Assembly (NCBI GenBank): GCA_030144965.1
Contig: JAMPUU010000021.1
Span: 1-64,000, forward strand
Length of the DNA: 64,000 bases
Direction: 5' to 3'
DNA from: Nitrospira sp. BO4
GTDB lineage: Bacteria; Nitrospirota; Nitrospiria; Nitrospirales; Nitrospiraceae
Part shown: one piece after another, positions 49,384-56,501 of the stretch
How the letters are laid out: each line of letters begins with the position of its first letter
How positions within the stretch are numbered: position 1 is the first letter of the stretch
Notes under the pieces: model-generated
Seen by the model: only the letters and a program-made list of their open reading frames with translations
Database searches by the model: none
What the model was told of the DNA's origin: nothing
Position numbers and translations under genes: made by a program

Positions 49384-51273
49384 ATGTCCAAGAAAGAGCC
49401 GGCCTCCCGCTCCCAGGACTCACGACAGGGCAGCGAGCCGTGTGACGGACAGGCGAACGCCGGTCAATCAGAGCAGGGCAATCTGCAGGGGCTCATCCAG
49501 CAATTGCAGTCCGTTGTCGACGAGCTAAAGCAAGGCTTGCGCGAGTGCTGGGATCATGATCGCGACTCCACATCACGCTCAAGAAGTCGTGAGAACGATC
49601 TGCTACGCGAGTTGAGAGAATTGCGCCGCGACCTATATCAATCACGCGAGCATGAGGCGTGGGAGCGGTGCCGAGCCGAACTGCATGCTGAGATCGAACG
49701 GCTGCGATGCGAAGTGGCTAGTTGCAAGGAGAAAGTCTGTCGGTCAGAAAGCTGTAGCACCGCTGCACCCCCCTATCCGCCATTTCCTCCGTATCCACCG
49801 TTCCCGCCATTTCCTCCGTATCCGCCATTCCCGCCAAGCTGTACACCGCCGTGTGCGCTACCCTGCGGCCCAAGTCCGCCAACGGTCCGGCCGCCCAGTA
49901 GCAGCAGCTCGAGTTCGTCCATGACGCCGAGCCAAAGCTCCAGTAGCCAATACATTCCAGCGTCCAGCAGCTCCTCATCGCTAGGATCGAGTAGCTCATC
50001 GAGGTCGTCCAGCTCTATCAGCAGCGGCAGTTCACTCAGCAGCACGTCGTTGCCACCGCCGAGTAGCAGTTCGTCAAGTCCTTCCAGCTCGAGCAGCAGC
50101 TCGTCCAGCTCCAGTGGTTCATCCAGCTCGAGCGGCAGCTCGTCCAGCTCAAGCAGTTCCTCAAGCTCTAGCAGTTCGTCGAGGCCGCCCGAACTTCAGC
50201 GGGTCGTGATCGCTGGAATCAGCAACGCCGGCATCTACTCGAACAAGTTTAGGCAAGAAGATGCCACTGGCCTACTCGACACGTTTCTCGCCGAGACGTG
50301 GGATTTCGACAGCGGCTACGTGAAAAATGCTGCACACCGGATGAAGGCACTGGGCAAGCCGATCAAGCGGTATTGGCAAAGCCTCTCTGGGGGCGACGAG
50401 GCCGGCGATGAGACGGTTTTCAGACTGCCGTTCAGCAGATGGCAACTATACAGTCCTGCGCTCGCTGACCCCGGCTCTGAGATTCCGCCGTTGCCACCGG
50501 CTGCACCCAACAGTACGCTTTTACCTGACACCGCAGATCCGGAGAAGACGCATCATCTGATCCGCGATTTCATGTTTCTTCATGCGGCGTTACACAACGC
50601 CACAACGGCGACGCCACCCGGTGTATCGACCGTCAGCCGGCCGACGGGGCCAGGTGCATTTCAAATAGTCCGCATACCGCTGGCCTCGCCGAGCGCGGAC
50701 GACGCGCAACTGCCGAAGTTCACCCGTGGTACTGGACGTCACCAGGTGGACCAGAAACTGCTCGTCCAGCCGGCCAGCGTTGGTCCTCCAGGAGCTACAG
50801 GCGATCTAACTTTTAAAAAACGTTCGTTGAAATTTGTGTCGCTCTTGTACAAGCTGATACAGAACGGCGACGATGTAACCGATGTAACCAAGGGTCCGAA
50901 CTGGTTTGGCGTAGCGATTCCGGACACTGGCTTCACGCAATTCACGAACGTCGTCATCTATTTCCACCCGACGCCTGGGCAGGCTAAGTACGACAATGCT
51001 GACTATCAGGCGAAGACCGGGACCCGAATTCCCCCTCTCCCTCGCCGTGGCGACGCTCGCACGAATTGGAAGGAACTGAATGGATACGTCGATCGTCTTG
51101 GATGCCAGTTGGCAGGTGCCATCCAGGAGGGAGGGTCGACTGACCAGATTGTCATTCTTCCGTTTATGCGTGAACCCGATAACAGAAACATCGTCGAGAC
51201 ACTCATCAACGACCAGTGGTACTTCATCGTGCGCGACATACTAATCGATATCGCTGCCAATGGGATCCCGTAG
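49384..51273 (+). CDS. Coiled-coil / Pro linker / poly-Ser / globular-domain protein
   Basis: A 629-residue modular protein. Order: charged coiled coil (about 25-125, nearly identical to the previous gene), (PPYPPFPP)n linker (about 132-158), CTPPCALPCGPSPPTV, a Ser tract of about 110 residues broken by Gly, Pro and Thr (about 175-285), then a globular C-terminal domain of about 340 residues beginning ELQRVVIAGISNAGIYSNK. That domain has strand-rich segments such as FTNVVIYFHPTPG and DQIVILPFMREP, suggesting an alpha/beta hydrolase-like fold, but no catalytic triad is certain. The ATG at 49384 follows GAGAGAAGAG; a TTG seven codons earlier is less likely. Confidence 0.65.
   Translation: MSKKEPASRSQDSRQGSEPCDGQANAGQSEQGNLQGLIQQLQSVVDELKQGLRECWDHDRDSTSRSRSRENDLLRELRELRRDLYQSREHEAWERCRAELHAEIERLRCEVASCKEKVCRSESCSTAAPPYPPFPPYPPFPPFPPYPPFPPSCTPPCALPCGPSPPTVRPPSSSSSSSSMTPSQSSSSQYIPASSSSSSLGSSSSSRSSSSISSGSSLSSTSLPPPSSSSSSPSSSSSSSSSSSGSSSSSGSSSSSSSSSSSSSSSRPPELQRVVIAGISNAGIYSNKFRQEDATGLLDTFLAETWDFDSGYVKNAAHRMKALGKPIKRYWQSLSGGDEAGDETVFRLPFSRWQLYSPALADPGSEIPPLPPAAPNSTLLPDTADPEKTHHLIRDFMFLHAALHNATTATPPGVSTVSRPTGPGAFQIVRIPLASPSADDAQLPKFTRGTGRHQVDQKLLVQPASVGPPGATGDLTFKKRSLKFVSLLYKLIQNGDDVTDVTKGPNWFGVAIPDTGFTQFTNVVIYFHPTPGQAKYDNADYQAKTGTRIPPLPRRGDARTNWKELNGYVDRLGCQLAGAIQEGGSTDQIVILPFMREPDNRNIVETLINDQWYFIVRDILIDIAANGIP
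49601..49780 (+). repeat. Second copy of the near-identical 180-bp coding duplication
   Basis: See 48912-49091; offset 689 bases, same orientation and reading phase. Confidence 0.8.
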
Positions 51274-51298
51274 GAAGAGCCGAGCCGGTAAGGAAGCT

Positions 51299-53518
51299 CT
51301 AGTGGGCTTCCTCGACGTGTAGTTCAGCAATGTTGCGCACTTCGTCGGGCGTTAGGTAGTCGATCGCTCCACCTGCGAAGTAGACCTCAATCGCACGAAT
51401 CACGTCTTCGGCGGTGATCAGGTCCATGCAGCGGGGCAGCGTTTCCACCACATCGACGCAGCAGTGTTCGGGCGCATCCTTCTCATCGCCATCGCCCAGC
51501 GGCACCACCCGTGATTTCCAGCACCCGCCATGGTCGCAGCATCGCAACGCACCGGCGCGATGGAGAAACTGATGGTGAGAATACGCCTCCCAGTGCGGCG
51601 GCTCCCGGCCGCCGGCGATTACCACGCAGGGGCGGTTCTTCGGCATTTCAGGTCGCGTCTCGACGGCTGCCGCGAGATGCATCATTAGTGTCACTGGGCA
51701 CAGCACGCCTTGCGCGTGGTACACCAGGCGCACCAGTTGACGCAGGTCGGTCTTACCACGAAGATCGATGACATTCCGCAGCGGTGGATGCTCATGGCCA
51801 CTCTCGCCAACCTGCACGAACAAAATACGGTTCCGGAAGTGATCGATAACCTGTTGAAAGCGCCTGTGATCCCACCATTTGATGGTGAAATCGGACTTTC
51901 CGCCAGCGACAACGATCCAGAACGGCAGCGGTCGGCCGAAGATTTCCTCGACCTGTGAGTACCAGCTTTTTTCTAGATCAGAAATATGGATGTCGCCGTG
52001 AAAGGTGGTGGGTCGGATCGCCAGCCCCAGCTTTTGGTTCAAGTATTCGATGAATCCGTGAATGAAGTGATAGGGCGCGTCGTTGCTGCGATGAATTAGC
52101 GGATACTCGCAATTAATAATCTGCACTGACGGATCGTCGTCCGGAAGCGGAGTAGTGTACGGGTTGTTCTCCCAAATCTCGGGACAAGGCGTACGCACAT
52201 CGGTTTCAAACTCGCCGGGATAAGTTTGATGCAGATCGCGCACGGCGGCCGTCAGCATGACAATGTCGCCGGGTGACTGAAAGTTGCGAAGGATCAGCTT
52301 TCGTGGGCTGCGTACCGTACCGAAAGCGGTTGAACCTGACGAGCCCGATACGGGGAGAAGCATTATAGGCATTTTCTCATACTTGAGCCATTGCCCGTGA
52401 AACATTCCGCCGCCATAAGATAACTCGCAAAGCAATTCGTCATCGTCCCAAATCCGTAATTTTGGAGCATCGATGAGGCCACTGATTGTCCACTTCTTCT
52501 CCACTGCGCCGCTACCAGCGAGGATGGCACCGCCATCAAGAAGAGAGATTTGCCGAAAATCGTAACCGACGCGACAATAAGTGTACGTCTGCTGTTGGAC
52601 GATAGTGTTGTTCAACATGCTGGATTTGGTTTCCGCGATTGCCTTGTTAGCCACGGACCAACGACTGCGAAGTTCATCCAGGAACTGCAGACAAAGGTCT
52701 TCCATCCAGAAACCGGGAACCCGCTCGTTGTACTCGTTCAACTTCCACTTGAGCATATTCCGATGCTGAAACAGTCGGTTCCCTTCAAAGTCGTGCTGAC
52801 ACATCGTACCGGCCAAAGAATAGATACTAAACCCGGGCATTGCATAGTTCTGCCCTAACTTGCGCCATGACAAGTGAAATGTCTCCTTGTCGCCATGAAT
52901 GTGCGAGTAGTAAAAATCGCTCCACTCGTTTAGATGCATCGTTACCTGAAGCGCGCTCCAACAACGTCGCTTGTCGATCACGATCTGCCCGGATTCCACT
53001 TCGGGTTCGTCACAGTAGTTGAGATCCAAGATGTCCCAGATCGTCCGTGTCGGTGCGATCCTCTGGTAGTCAGGCCAGAAAATTGCCCCTGTATCTGTGT
53101 ATGGTTTGGCGGTGAACAGATACTCTGGATTACGAACGGCTACATTGTCCGCGTCCAACGCCAGGACTTCTTCAAACGGGCTGTGAATAATCGCGTACGG
53201 TTTCAGTTCCCATCCATTCAGAATCCGGGCCGGGTACATTGCGCGCACCTGATAAGCGTCAATGAATGTGATATCCAGGTGCCTGACTAGCTTGCGCATC
53301 TCGTGAGTTATTTCCCCTGGACCGAGATGCCAGAACTGAATTGGCAGCGTGCACCCGTACATTCGCAATACTGATGCACAGACGTAGCCGTTTGTGAAAT
53401 AGCGCTCGCCACCGGCGCAGATTACGATTCCTCGCCCACCAAAACGTTCGGCTGGATACTCGTGTTTTTGCGAAACGACAACTGCTAAACGCTCTTGATG
53501 TGCTCGAACATCTTCCAT
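51299..53518 (-). CDS. Two-domain glycosyltransferase (MNN1-like plus GT9-like)
   Basis: A 739-residue fusion. The N-terminal domain (about 25-260) resembles the putative mannosyltransferase/glycogenin-like group: GIVICAGGERYFTNGYVCAS, FEEVLALDADNVAVRNPEYL with the DxD metal motif (DADN, about 123), and GAIFWPDY. The C-terminal domain (about 405-739) resembles heptosyltransferase GT9: LILRNFQSPGDIVMLTAAVR, WIVVAGGKSDFTIKWW, DLRGKTDLRQLVRLVYHAQG and VLCPVTLMMHLAAA. The ATG at 53518 follows ACAGGGTGGTT, a binding site similar to the one at 48692. It converges on the poly-Ser gene with 25 bases between stops. I infer that it glycosylates the Ser-rich linkers of its neighbours. Confidence 0.75.
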   Translation of the reverse strand: MEDVRAHQERLAVVVSQKHEYPAERFGGRGIVICAGGERYFTNGYVCASVLRMYGCTLPIQFWHLGPGEITHEMRKLVRHLDITFIDAYQVRAMYPARILNGWELKPYAIIHSPFEEVLALDADNVAVRNPEYLFTAKPYTDTGAIFWPDYQRIAPTRTIWDILDLNYCDEPEVESGQIVIDKRRCWSALQVTMHLNEWSDFYYSHIHGDKETFHLSWRKLGQNYAMPGFSIYSLAGTMCQHDFEGNRLFQHRNMLKWKLNEYNERVPGFWMEDLCLQFLDELRSRWSVANKAIAETKSSMLNNTIVQQQTYTYCRVGYDFRQISLLDGGAILAGSGAVEKKWTISGLIDAPKLRIWDDDELLCELSYGGGMFHGQWLKYEKMPIMLLPVSGSSGSTAFGTVRSPRKLILRNFQSPGDIVMLTAAVRDLHQTYPGEFETDVRTPCPEIWENNPYTTPLPDDDPSVQIINCEYPLIHRSNDAPYHFIHGFIEYLNQKLGLAIRPTTFHGDIHISDLEKSWYSQVEEIFGRPLPFWIVVAGGKSDFTIKWWDHRRFQQVIDHFRNRILFVQVGESGHEHPPLRNVIDLRGKTDLRQLVRLVYHAQGVLCPVTLMMHLAAAVETRPEMPKNRPCVVIAGGREPPHWEAYSHHQFLHRAGALRCCDHGGCWKSRVVPLGDGDEKDAPEHCCVDVVETLPRCMDLITAEDVIRAIEVYFAGGAIDYLTPDEVRNIAELHVEEAH

Positions 53519-53581
53519 AACCACCCTGTAGAGAATGAGAGCGTGTCCTAGACCATTAACCCAGCGGTGTGTCGTATATAG

Positions 53582-53770
53582 CTACAGATTATCGAGGAGG
53601 TTAATACAAAACAAGGGCTCATTGAAGGTGTGCGGATCGAAATACTTGCTGAAGGAGACCGGCTGCCGATACTCCCCGTACTTGCTCTTGGCGGTTCCGG
53701 TGGCCGGATCCAGGTACCGCTTGAGCAGCACTTCATACAACTCCTTCGGCGAGGTCGAGTGCTGATCTTC
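53582..53770 (-). pseudogene. Unrecognised C-terminal gene remnant
   Basis: Read leftward, ELYEVLLKRYLDPATGTAKS followed by KYGEYRQPVSFSKYFDPHTF and ending NLLDNL looks like the genuine C-terminus of some protein. The frame to its right is antisense to the IS remnant, so the rest of the gene has been replaced. I cannot name the family. Confidence 0.35.
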
Positions 53771-53772
53771 AG

Positions 53773-54240
53773 CGCTTCGCAAGTCTCCTTCGGCACAGTA
53801 ATCGGCTGGGCGATGGACCCGCGATTGACAGTGGATTTGGCTGAACAGGCATTCCGCATGGCGCTCACCACTCGGCTGCCCGAAGCTGGACTCCTGCATC
53901 ACTCCGATCGCGGGAGTCAGTATGCTGCATGGCAGAACCAGCAAATGCTCACCACGCACGGCATCACCCCAAGCATGAGCCGCATAGGCAACTCCTGGGA
54001 CAACGCCTGCGTTGAGAGCTTCTTTGGGACACTGAAGCGCAACTCGTGTACCATCGACACTATGCCACACGAGCCGAAGACACGCAGGACATCTTTCGAA
54101 TACATCGAGGTGTCCATGATCGGAACCCGGCACTCGGCCCTCGGCTATCACTCCCCGGTCGAGTACGGATCGAGGGCGGCAGTCGCGTAACCTGGTGTCA
54201 ACAGAATTGGTGGAAAGTCAATCGTGTCTTTACAACCGTC
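53773..54240 (+). mobile_element. Decayed IS3-family transposase end (rve domain)
   Basis: C-terminal half of an OrfB integrase: VIGWAMDPRLTVDLAEQAFR, GLLHHSDRGSQYAAWQNQQM with the second catalytic Asp, and MSRIGNSWDNACVESFFGTL with the catalytic Glu. After TLKR the coding shifts phase twice (the piece YHRHYATRAEDTQDIF is in another frame, then HSALGYHSPVEY returns). The first catalytic Asp and OrfA are missing. The sequence up to about 54240 corresponds to the usual IS tail. It separates the glycosyltransferase from the right island end. Confidence 0.75.
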
Positions 54241-54258
54241 CACTAGAAGAAGTTCCTA

Positions 54259-54282
54259 ACCGGGAGTAAAACCGGGAGTAGG
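54259..54282 (+). repeat. Two tandem 12-bp repeats (ACCGGGAGTARR)
   Basis: ACCGGGAGTAAA and ACCGGGAGTAGG, the same unit as the four copies at 5128-5175. They end 50 bases inside the right 55-bp att repeat. Confidence 0.75.
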
Positions 54283-54295
54283 TACCTCAGGAAAG

Positions 54296-54326
54296 AAAAA
54301 GGGGTTGCCTCCAGTGAGGCAACCCC
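54296..54326 (-). terminator. Intrinsic terminator downstream of tRNA-Lys
   Basis: An 11-bp perfect stem (GGGGTTGCCTC / GAGGCAACCCC) with a CAGT loop, followed on the minus strand by TTTTT. It lies 12 bases after the tRNA 3' end, on the island side of the att repeat, so the present terminator may have arrived with the island. Confidence 0.85.
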
Positions 54327-54332
54327 TTGATT

Positions 54333-54387
54333 TGAAATGGTGAGCCGGCTGGGACTCGAACCCAGGGCCCTCGCCTTAAAAGGGCGA
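54333..54387 (-). repeat. attR: 55-bp direct repeat within tRNA-Lys
   Basis: Identical to 4959-5013. It runs from five bases beyond the encoded CCA to the anticodon stem of the intact tRNA gene. Confidence 0.9.
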
Positions 54388-54413
54388 TGCTCTACCGACT
54401 GAGCTACCGGCTC
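54338..54413 (-). tRNA. tRNA-Lys (anticodon TTT)
   Basis: A complete cloverleaf, 76 nt with encoded CCA. Acceptor GAGCCGG/CCGGCTC, D-arm GCTC..GAGC, anticodon arm TCGCC-CTTTTAA-GGCGA with anticodon TTT, T-arm CTGGG-TTCGAGT-CCCAG, discriminator A. It is the integration target of the island, whose insertion leaves this copy intact. Confidence 0.95.
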
Positions 54414-54492
54414 ACTACAGGATGTTGAAAACGGCCGAGAACGCAAGCCGCATCATATCATTGACCAATCACCGATGACCATTGACTAATTG

Positions 54493-55809
54493 TCAGGGGC
54501 GTTTGGGACGGCGGCGGGAACAGTCCAAGGGGTTACGCAGTATGATCGTCTCGGCGCGCTTGGACCCGGTCGAGATCATATCGATTCGGCACTGCGCCAA
54601 CTCTTCGATGCGCGCCACGTAGCGTTTCGCTTCCACGGGGAGTCGCGTATAGCGGGTCGTCCCTGTCGTCGCGCTGGTCCACCCCTTCATCCGTTGATAG
54701 ACCGGCACGCAGTTGGTCAAGACATCGAGATCGGCCGGCATGGTCTTATACACGGTGCCCCCATGTCTGTAGCCGATGCAGAGCTTCAACTCTTTGCAGC
54801 CGTCGAGCACATCGAGTTTGGTGACGGCCAGCGAGGTGAGTCCGTTCACCTGTGTCGCATGACGCACCACGACCGCGTCATACCAGCCGCAGCGTCTCGC
54901 CCGTCCCGTCGTCGATCCGAACTCTCGCCCTCGCTCTTGGAGCCCCCGTCCAACCTCGTCGGTCAGTTCGGTCGGAAACGGCCCACTCCCGACCCGGGTG
55001 GAATAGGCCTTGGCAATGCCCATGACCGCGTCGATCATCGTTGGACCGACACCGGTCCCGGTGCACGCTCCACCGGCCGCAGCACTCGACGAAGTAACGT
55101 AGGGATAGGTGCCGAAGTCCACATCCAGATTCGTGCCCTGAGCGCCTTCAAACAAGACCGTCTTATTCTTCTCGATCGCGCGGTTCAGCAACGTGGTCGT
55201 GTCGACAATGTGGCTCTTGAGCCGGTCGGCATAACCCATATAGTGATGGAAGACTTTGTCGACTTGAAACGTTTCGACCTTATGGAGTTTCTCTAGGAAC
55301 CAGTTCATTTCGACAAGATTCTCCGCAAGTTTTTTCTTGAACAAGGGGGGATTCAGCAAATCGCCCATCAGAATCCCGATCCGTGCCATCTTGTCGGCAT
55401 AGGACGGCCCAATCCCCCGGCCGGTCGTCCCGATCTTCCGTGATCCTTTGGACTGTTCCGATGCCCGGTCGATCGCCTTATGATAGGGAAGGATCAAGTG
55501 TGCCCGCTGGCTGATGACGAAGTTCTTACGGATCGCGATGCCCTTGGTCTGGAGCTGATCCATCTCTTCGATGAGAGACCCGGGATCCACGACGACACCG
55601 TTTCCAATGACACAAGTCGTCCCCCGGTACAAAATTCCCGACGGGATGAGATGAAAAATGTAGGTCCCACGTTCATTGATGACGGTGTGCCCGGCATTCG
55701 ACCCGCCTTGATAGCGCACGACAAAATCGGCACCGCGAGCCAAGATATCGACGATCTTGCCCTTGCCTTCATCGCCCCATTGCGCGCCGATGATGACGAG
55801 ATTCCCCAT
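54493..55809 (-). CDS. purA: Adenylosuccinate synthetase
   Basis: A 438-residue GTP-dependent enzyme that joins IMP and aspartate in AMP synthesis. The start MGNLVIIGAQWGDEGKGKIV carries the GDEGKGK P-loop and the catalytic Asp. Further signatures are VVRYQGGSNAGHTV with the catalytic His, IGTTGRGIGPSYADKMAR, LFEGAQGTNLDVDFGTYPYV, and the IMP loop TRVGSGPFPTEL. The ATG at 55809 is the family start; the open frame to 55920 runs through the promoter. The C-terminal RRRPKRP tail is an added basic tip. The leader contains a terminator-like hairpin. Confidence 0.97.
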   Translation of the reverse strand: MGNLVIIGAQWGDEGKGKIVDILARGADFVVRYQGGSNAGHTVINERGTYIFHLIPSGILYRGTTCVIGNGVVVDPGSLIEEMDQLQTKGIAIRKNFVISQRAHLILPYHKAIDRASEQSKGSRKIGTTGRGIGPSYADKMARIGILMGDLLNPPLFKKKLAENLVEMNWFLEKLHKVETFQVDKVFHHYMGYADRLKSHIVDTTTLLNRAIEKNKTVLFEGAQGTNLDVDFGTYPYVTSSSAAAGGACTGTGVGPTMIDAVMGIAKAYSTRVGSGPFPTELTDEVGRGLQERGREFGSTTGRARRCGWYDAVVVRHATQVNGLTSLAVTKLDVLDGCKELKLCIGYRHGGTVYKTMPADLDVLTNCVPVYQRMKGWTSATTGTTRYTRLPVEAKRYVARIEELAQCRIDMISTGSKRAETIILRNPLDCSRRRPKRP

Positions 55810-55845
55810 AGTGGAAGTTCCCAGTTCCCAGCCTGTTTCCGCACG

Positions 55846-55881
55846 AAAAAATGGCTCTGACCGGATTCGGAGATCAGAGCC
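55846..55881 (-). terminator. Terminator-like hairpin in the purA leader
   Basis: On the minus strand GGCTCTGA, a 13-base loop region and TCAGAGCC form an 8-bp perfect stem, followed by A and TTTTTT. It lies 36 bases before the purA start codon and only a few bases after the predicted transcription start. Confidence 0.55.
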
Positions 55882-55891
55882 AAGGCGGCTC

Positions 55892-55920
55892 ATGGTAGGT
55901 GTCGCCCTGTCGTTTGTCAA
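55892..55920 (-). promoter_or_regulatory. Sigma-70-type promoter of purA
   Basis: Perfect TTGACA (55920-55915), a 17-base spacer and TACCAT (55897-55892). Predicted start near 55885. Confidence 0.6.
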
Positions 55921-55979
55921 GCCACTCTCGCATGACCCCTCTATTGGATCAACTGAGGGGGAAAACCGCCGGGGCTTTC

Positions 55980-56008
55980 TTGACTGGCCTGTATCTGCGT
56001 GTTAGCAT
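55980..56008 (+). promoter_or_regulatory. Sigma-70-type promoter of tRNA-Ala
   Basis: TTGACT (55980-55985), a 17-base spacer and TAGCAT (56003-56008), giving a leader of about 58 bases before the mature tRNA. Confidence 0.5.
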
Positions 56009-56072
56009 GGCCGGAATCGTTCTCAACGCCTCGATTTTTCGATTCATTTTCGATTCTCGGGACTAATCGGGT

Positions 56073-56148
56073 GGGGCTGTAGCGCAGTTGGGAGCGCGCG
56101 TGAATGGCATTCACGAGGTCGCCGGTTCAATCCCGGCCAGCTCCACCA
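56073..56148 (+). tRNA. tRNA-Ala (anticodon GGC)
   Basis: A 76-nt cloverleaf with encoded CCA: acceptor GGGGCTG/CAGCTCC, anticodon arm CGTGA-ATGGCAT-TCACG with anticodon GGC, T-arm CCGG-TTCAATC-CCGG, discriminator A. Confidence 0.93.
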
Positions 56149-56501
56149 AACCGCACTTCGTGTGTACCGTCGGCTATTTTTTGGTTTTTGGTCATTGAGC
56201 CGACGGATAGAACCCACAAGTGCTTTGCAGTTTGCCGATGTATCGGTTGAGCCGATCGCTAAGTTTCGTCTTATCGTAATTGACGCGATCGGAAAGAGTC
56301 TTCAACCCACGTTGGTATTTTTAAGATTCACCGCTTGCGCGGCCGGATAGACACCTTAGGTGTTGTACTATTTGGGTTCTTGAATATTTGCCATGTTTAA
56401 TTTCCTTACTTTGCCTCGCCTGCCGACCTGCTAGCTGTCACGTCATTTGAGTTCGTCTCGGTTGATCCAGTCAGTCCATTTCACACGGAAGGTTTGCGCC
56501 G
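56149..56501. other. Intergenic stretch between tRNA-Ala and the ABC-F gene
   Basis: About 350 bases with no convincing gene. A 62-codon frame at 56162-56350 lacks a ribosome binding site and protein-like composition. The promoter of the ABC-F gene should lie in the second half. Confidence 0.5.

Larger units (their letters stand above)
4959..54387. mobile_element. 49.4-kb genomic island at tRNA-Lys
   Basis: Exact 55-bp direct repeats at 4959-5013 and 54333-54387 bracket the interval; the right copy is the 3' part of an intact tRNA-Lys gene plus a few downstream bases, the classic product of tyrosine-recombinase integration into a tRNA 3' end. The content is accessory: nuclease/helicase clusters, a DNA-modification operon, an integrase and excisionase-like module, glycosyltransferase and giant repeat-linker genes, IS remains and pseudogenes. 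Flanks are housekeeping on the right. The single intact integrase is in the middle rather than beside an end, so the island may be composite or may have lost its own integrase. Confidence 0.75.

Noticed and set aside
49880-50190. Repetitive AGC/TCG-rich DNA as a possible CRISPR or satellite
   Set aside because: It is in-frame coding for a Ser tract within the 629-residue protein; there are no conserved repeats with unique spacers.
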